A program made the position numbers and the translations under genes. DNA of 6,225 nt from JBCDBH01 sp039184055 (GTDB lineage: Bacteria > Acidobacteriota > Thermoanaerobaculia > Multivoradales > J023): assembly GCA_039184055.1 (NCBI GenBank), contig JBCDBH010000354.1, positions 1-6,225 of the forward strand. The letters run 5' to 3'. The first letter of the stretch is position 1. Every line of letters starts with the position of its first letter. A model generated the notes under the pieces. The model saw nothing but the letters and a program-made list of their open reading frames with translations. It was not told where the DNA came from and searched no databases. Below, in pieces: positions 4,191 to 6,225 of the stretch.

Positions 4191-6225
4191 GGAGTCGGGC
4201 TCCCCGTAGCTTGCTCGGCGGCTTCCGCGGCGCTCGGCGGGCGACGCTGCATGCGCGCCTTGCCGTTGGTCACGTCGTAGACCAAGTACTTTCCGGTCAC
4301 CTGGTTGCCTTCACCCTTGGTCAGCTTCACCGTGTCGCCAAAGATCTCGATCCGGTCGACCCCGACGTCGTACACCGCGCGCTCCCCTTCCACCCGACTG
4401 GCGTTGAGTGGATCCTCGAGCACCACGTCGCGATTACAGAGCATCCGCTCGGCCAACCCCTCCGTGTCGAGGCTGACCGTGAGCGCCTCGCAGGTCATGC
4501 GCCGTTCACCCTGGATCAGGACAACGTTCTGGTCGTAGATCACGTCGCCTTCGCGACGACTGTAGGTGAGCCGCGCCGCGGTCACCTCCACCGGCTGCCG
4601 ATCGGCACCGGTCAAGCCACTATCGGTCGGGAAAAGGATGGTGCGAATGCCACCGCTCGCCGCCACCGTGCCACTCGTCTCGTCACCACGAAGCTGATCG
4701 GCGAAGAGCAGGTTGCGACCGCGCCAGGCGCGCACATCACCACGAAAGGCAAAGGTCTGTGGGGTCAACGTCCAAACGGCATTGGTCGATTCGACATTGA
4801 TCGGCCCGTCACCCGGTCGCCCGATCGGCGTCTCGGCGAGCGCGCCGGCGCTTTGATCGGAGAGCACCGCGCGCACGCCCTGCTCGGCACGCACCAAGCC
4901 CTTGTTCTGGGTGTAGACAAAACGCGGCGCGACGATATCCGCTTGCTCGTGCAACAGCCGTACTTCCGGTCCGTCGACGATCACCTGCCCCCGGCCCCAA
5001 TCGAGCCGGGCCTGCTCGCCACCGGTCAGCAGCACTTCGCCGTCGCCGACCTCGACGTCACCGTCGAGCAACATCGACATCGGCTCACCGACCTCGTCGA
5101 ACCGGGCTTCGAGCTGCGCGGCGCGAATCCGCCGGGTGGCCGCGCCGCTGGTCGCTTCGGTGATTTCGAGCGGCGAGCCACTGCCCTCGACCAGACGCAG
5201 CACGCCACGATCGACAAAGCCATGAATCGACATGCCATCGATCACCCGTGTCGAGGTGCCGTCGTCGACGGTCAAGCGCGATGGCCTGCCGCCATCGAGC
5301 ATGGTTTCGAGCTCGATCTTGCGCGGCTGAGGATTCTCCTGCTCGTCGAAACGAATCGTCAGATCATCACCTTCGAACCGCGTCCGCGTCGGGCTTTCCT
5401 CACGCGCGCCGATCTCGCCTTCGACCTCCCAGCGAGCCCGTAGGAAGTCGATGTCCTGGGTGCCCGCTTTGAAGAAGACGGTGAGATTCTCCGACGCCAT
5501 CCAATCCTCTTCACGCCGCACGCGGACATCACCGACGGCGCGCGCGATGCCCTCCGCTTCCTCGTAGGTCACCCGCTCGGCATCGAGACGCAACGACGAC
5601 GGTGCCGATTCCGTGCTGTGGATATGCACGCCGTCGTTCATCACGTAGACCTCTTGTTCGAGATCGACGCGTAACATCGACGCCCGTCCTTCGAGGTTCG
5701 GTGGAAACAAGAACTCGACCTGCCCTCGGCTGACCAGCAGTCGACCATTCGCACCGATATCGAGCGCCCGCGCGCGCAGCTCGAGACCCGTGCCGTCACG
5801 CAACACGACATTGCCCGCCAGCTCGGCGCGGCGCGTGCCCTCGTTGAACACCGCCTCGTCGCTGGTGACGTCGTAAACGCTGCCATCGAGACGAAAGATC
5901 CGCAGATCGACATCCTCGAGAAAGGCATTTTGATCGCGATCCTGACGCACCCGCGCCGCCGAGATGTGAAAGACCGGCCGGCCGCCACTGGTCTGGGTGA
6001 GATCGAACCCCTCGGCGCGTAGCACCTCGCCTTCCTCGGCCACCGTGGTCGCCGCCGTGGCGGGAGCCTCGGCCTGCTGACGACCGGAGCTACCGAATTG
6101 GTACGCCGCGATCAGCACCGCGACGCCACCGACCAACAACAACCCGACCAGAAAAAGAACGGCGCGCAACAAGCCGAAAGGTCGACGAGCTCGCGTCCGC
6201 CGGGCGGGTCGGGCATGGCGTTCGA
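4187..6225 (-). CDS. Large periplasmic LPS-transport protein with LptC-like N-terminus and LptA/OstA repeats (5' end uncertain)
   Basis: It probably forms the inner-membrane-anchored periplasmic bridge carrying LPS from LptB2FG towards LptD. Numbering is from the TTG at 6172 (661 residues). A hydrophobic anchor at 4-23 is preceded by Arg-rich codons, consistent with an N-in signal anchor as in LptC. Next comes an LptC-like segment (about 47-185), with AEGFDLTQTSGGRPVFHISA and then EAVFNEGTRRAELAGNVVLRD. Further OstA-like units follow: 194-250 (LRLDAERVTYEEAEG), 264-290, 347-437, 456-513, 526-587 and 593-641. The last, GERAVYDVGVDRIEIFGDTV then VTGKYLVYDVTNGKARM, is the clearest LptA match. 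The tail is Ala/Pro-rich. The only cysteines are 561 and 579. The frame stays open to the window edge with no start codon above 6172, and that TTG has no ribosome site, so the true start is probably outside. The stop overlaps the lptB GTG. E. coli LptC and LptA are each under 200 residues, so this looks like a fusion or an expanded LptC. Role is well supported; the exact gene symbol is not. Confidence 0.85.
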   Translation of the reverse strand, partial: ERHARPARRTRARRPFGLLRAVLFLVGLLLVGGVAVLIAAYQFGSSGRQQAEAPATAATTVAEEGEVLRAEGFDLTQTSGGRPVFHISAARVRQDRDQNAFLEDVDLRIFRLDGSVYDVTSDEAVFNEGTRRAELAGNVVLRDGTGLELRARALDIGANGRLLVSRGQVEFLFPPNLEGRASMLRVDLEQEVYVMNDGVHIHSTESAPSSLRLDAERVTYEEAEGIARAVGDVRVRREEDWMASENLTVFFKAGTQDIDFLRARWEVEGEIGAREESPTRTRFEGDDLTIRFDEQENPQPRKIELETMLDGGRPSRLTVDDGTSTRVIDGMSIHGFVDRGVLRLVEGSGSPLEITEATSGAATRRIRAAQLEARFDEVGEPMSMLLDGDVEVGDGEVLLTGGEQARLDWGRGQVIVDGPEVRLLHEQADIVAPRFVYTQNKGLVRAEQGVRAVLSDQSAGALAETPIGRPGDGPINVESTNAVWTLTPQTFAFRGDVRAWRGRNLLFADQLRGDETSGTVAASGGIRTILFPTDSGLTGADRQPVEVTAARLTYSRREGDVIYDQNVVLIQGERRMTCEALTVSLDTEGLAERMLCNRDVVLEDPLNASRVEGERAVYDVGVDRIEIFGDTVKLTKGEGNQVTGKYLVYDVTNGKARMQRRPPSAAEAAEQATGSPTP

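Noticed and set aside
4133..5443. A 436-codon plus-strand open frame antisense to the large LPS-transport gene
   Set aside because: It has no ribosome site and a low-complexity His/Arg/Pro-rich translation, and it lies wholly over well-supported coding sequence on the minus strand.
6181..6216. An ATG at 6216 on the minus strand as a separate small gene or the tail of an upstream gene
   Set aside because: The frame ends inside the hydrophobic anchor of the LPS-transport protein after some 35 codons and shows no recognised family motif; too short to support.

Overview
The window is one tightly packed run of six genes, all on the minus strand. Read in the direction of transcription (high to low coordinates) they are: an LptC/LptA-type LPS-transport protein (5' end at or beyond the right edge), lptB, rpoN, hpf (raiA-type), ptsN, and hprK (3' end beyond the left edge). 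The gaps are a 4-base overlap, then 26, 44, 33 and 22 bases, so there is no intergenic stretch of any size. I see no tRNA, rRNA, CRISPR, insertion sequence or phage signature. The long plus-strand frames are antisense shadows of the real genes.

The order lptC/A-lptB-rpoN-hpf-ptsN-hprK is a well-known conserved neighbourhood of Gram-negative bacteria. It implies an outer membrane with LPS or a related glycolipid. The DNA is GC-rich (roughly 60% by eye). The organism is probably not an enteric gammaproteobacterium: it has hprK (absent from E. coli), a single very long OstA-repeat protein instead of separate small LptC and LptA, and an enlarged RpoN with an Ala/Asp/Thr insert and a poly-lysine run. 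Acidobacteriota or a deltaproteobacterial lineage (Myxococcota, Desulfobacterota and relatives) would fit. This placement is inference from family memory, not a search.

The genes form two functional blocks. The right half (about 3357-6225) makes the inner-membrane ATPase (LptB) and the periplasmic bridge components of the LPS exporter. The left half (1-3330) is a regulatory block: sigma-54 (RpoN), a ribosome-hibernation factor (Hpf), the nitrogen-PTS EIIA protein (PtsN) and HPr kinase/phosphorylase (HprK), linking carbon/nitrogen status to transcription and translation. A possible sigma-70-type promoter inside the 3' end of lptB, in a locally AT-richer stretch, could let the regulatory block be expressed separately.

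I do not find an undescribed system. The points worth a second look are the single long LptC/LptA-like protein, the repeat-bearing insert in RpoN, the basic N-terminal extension of LptB, the short-type Hpf with an acidic tail, and the possible internal promoter.
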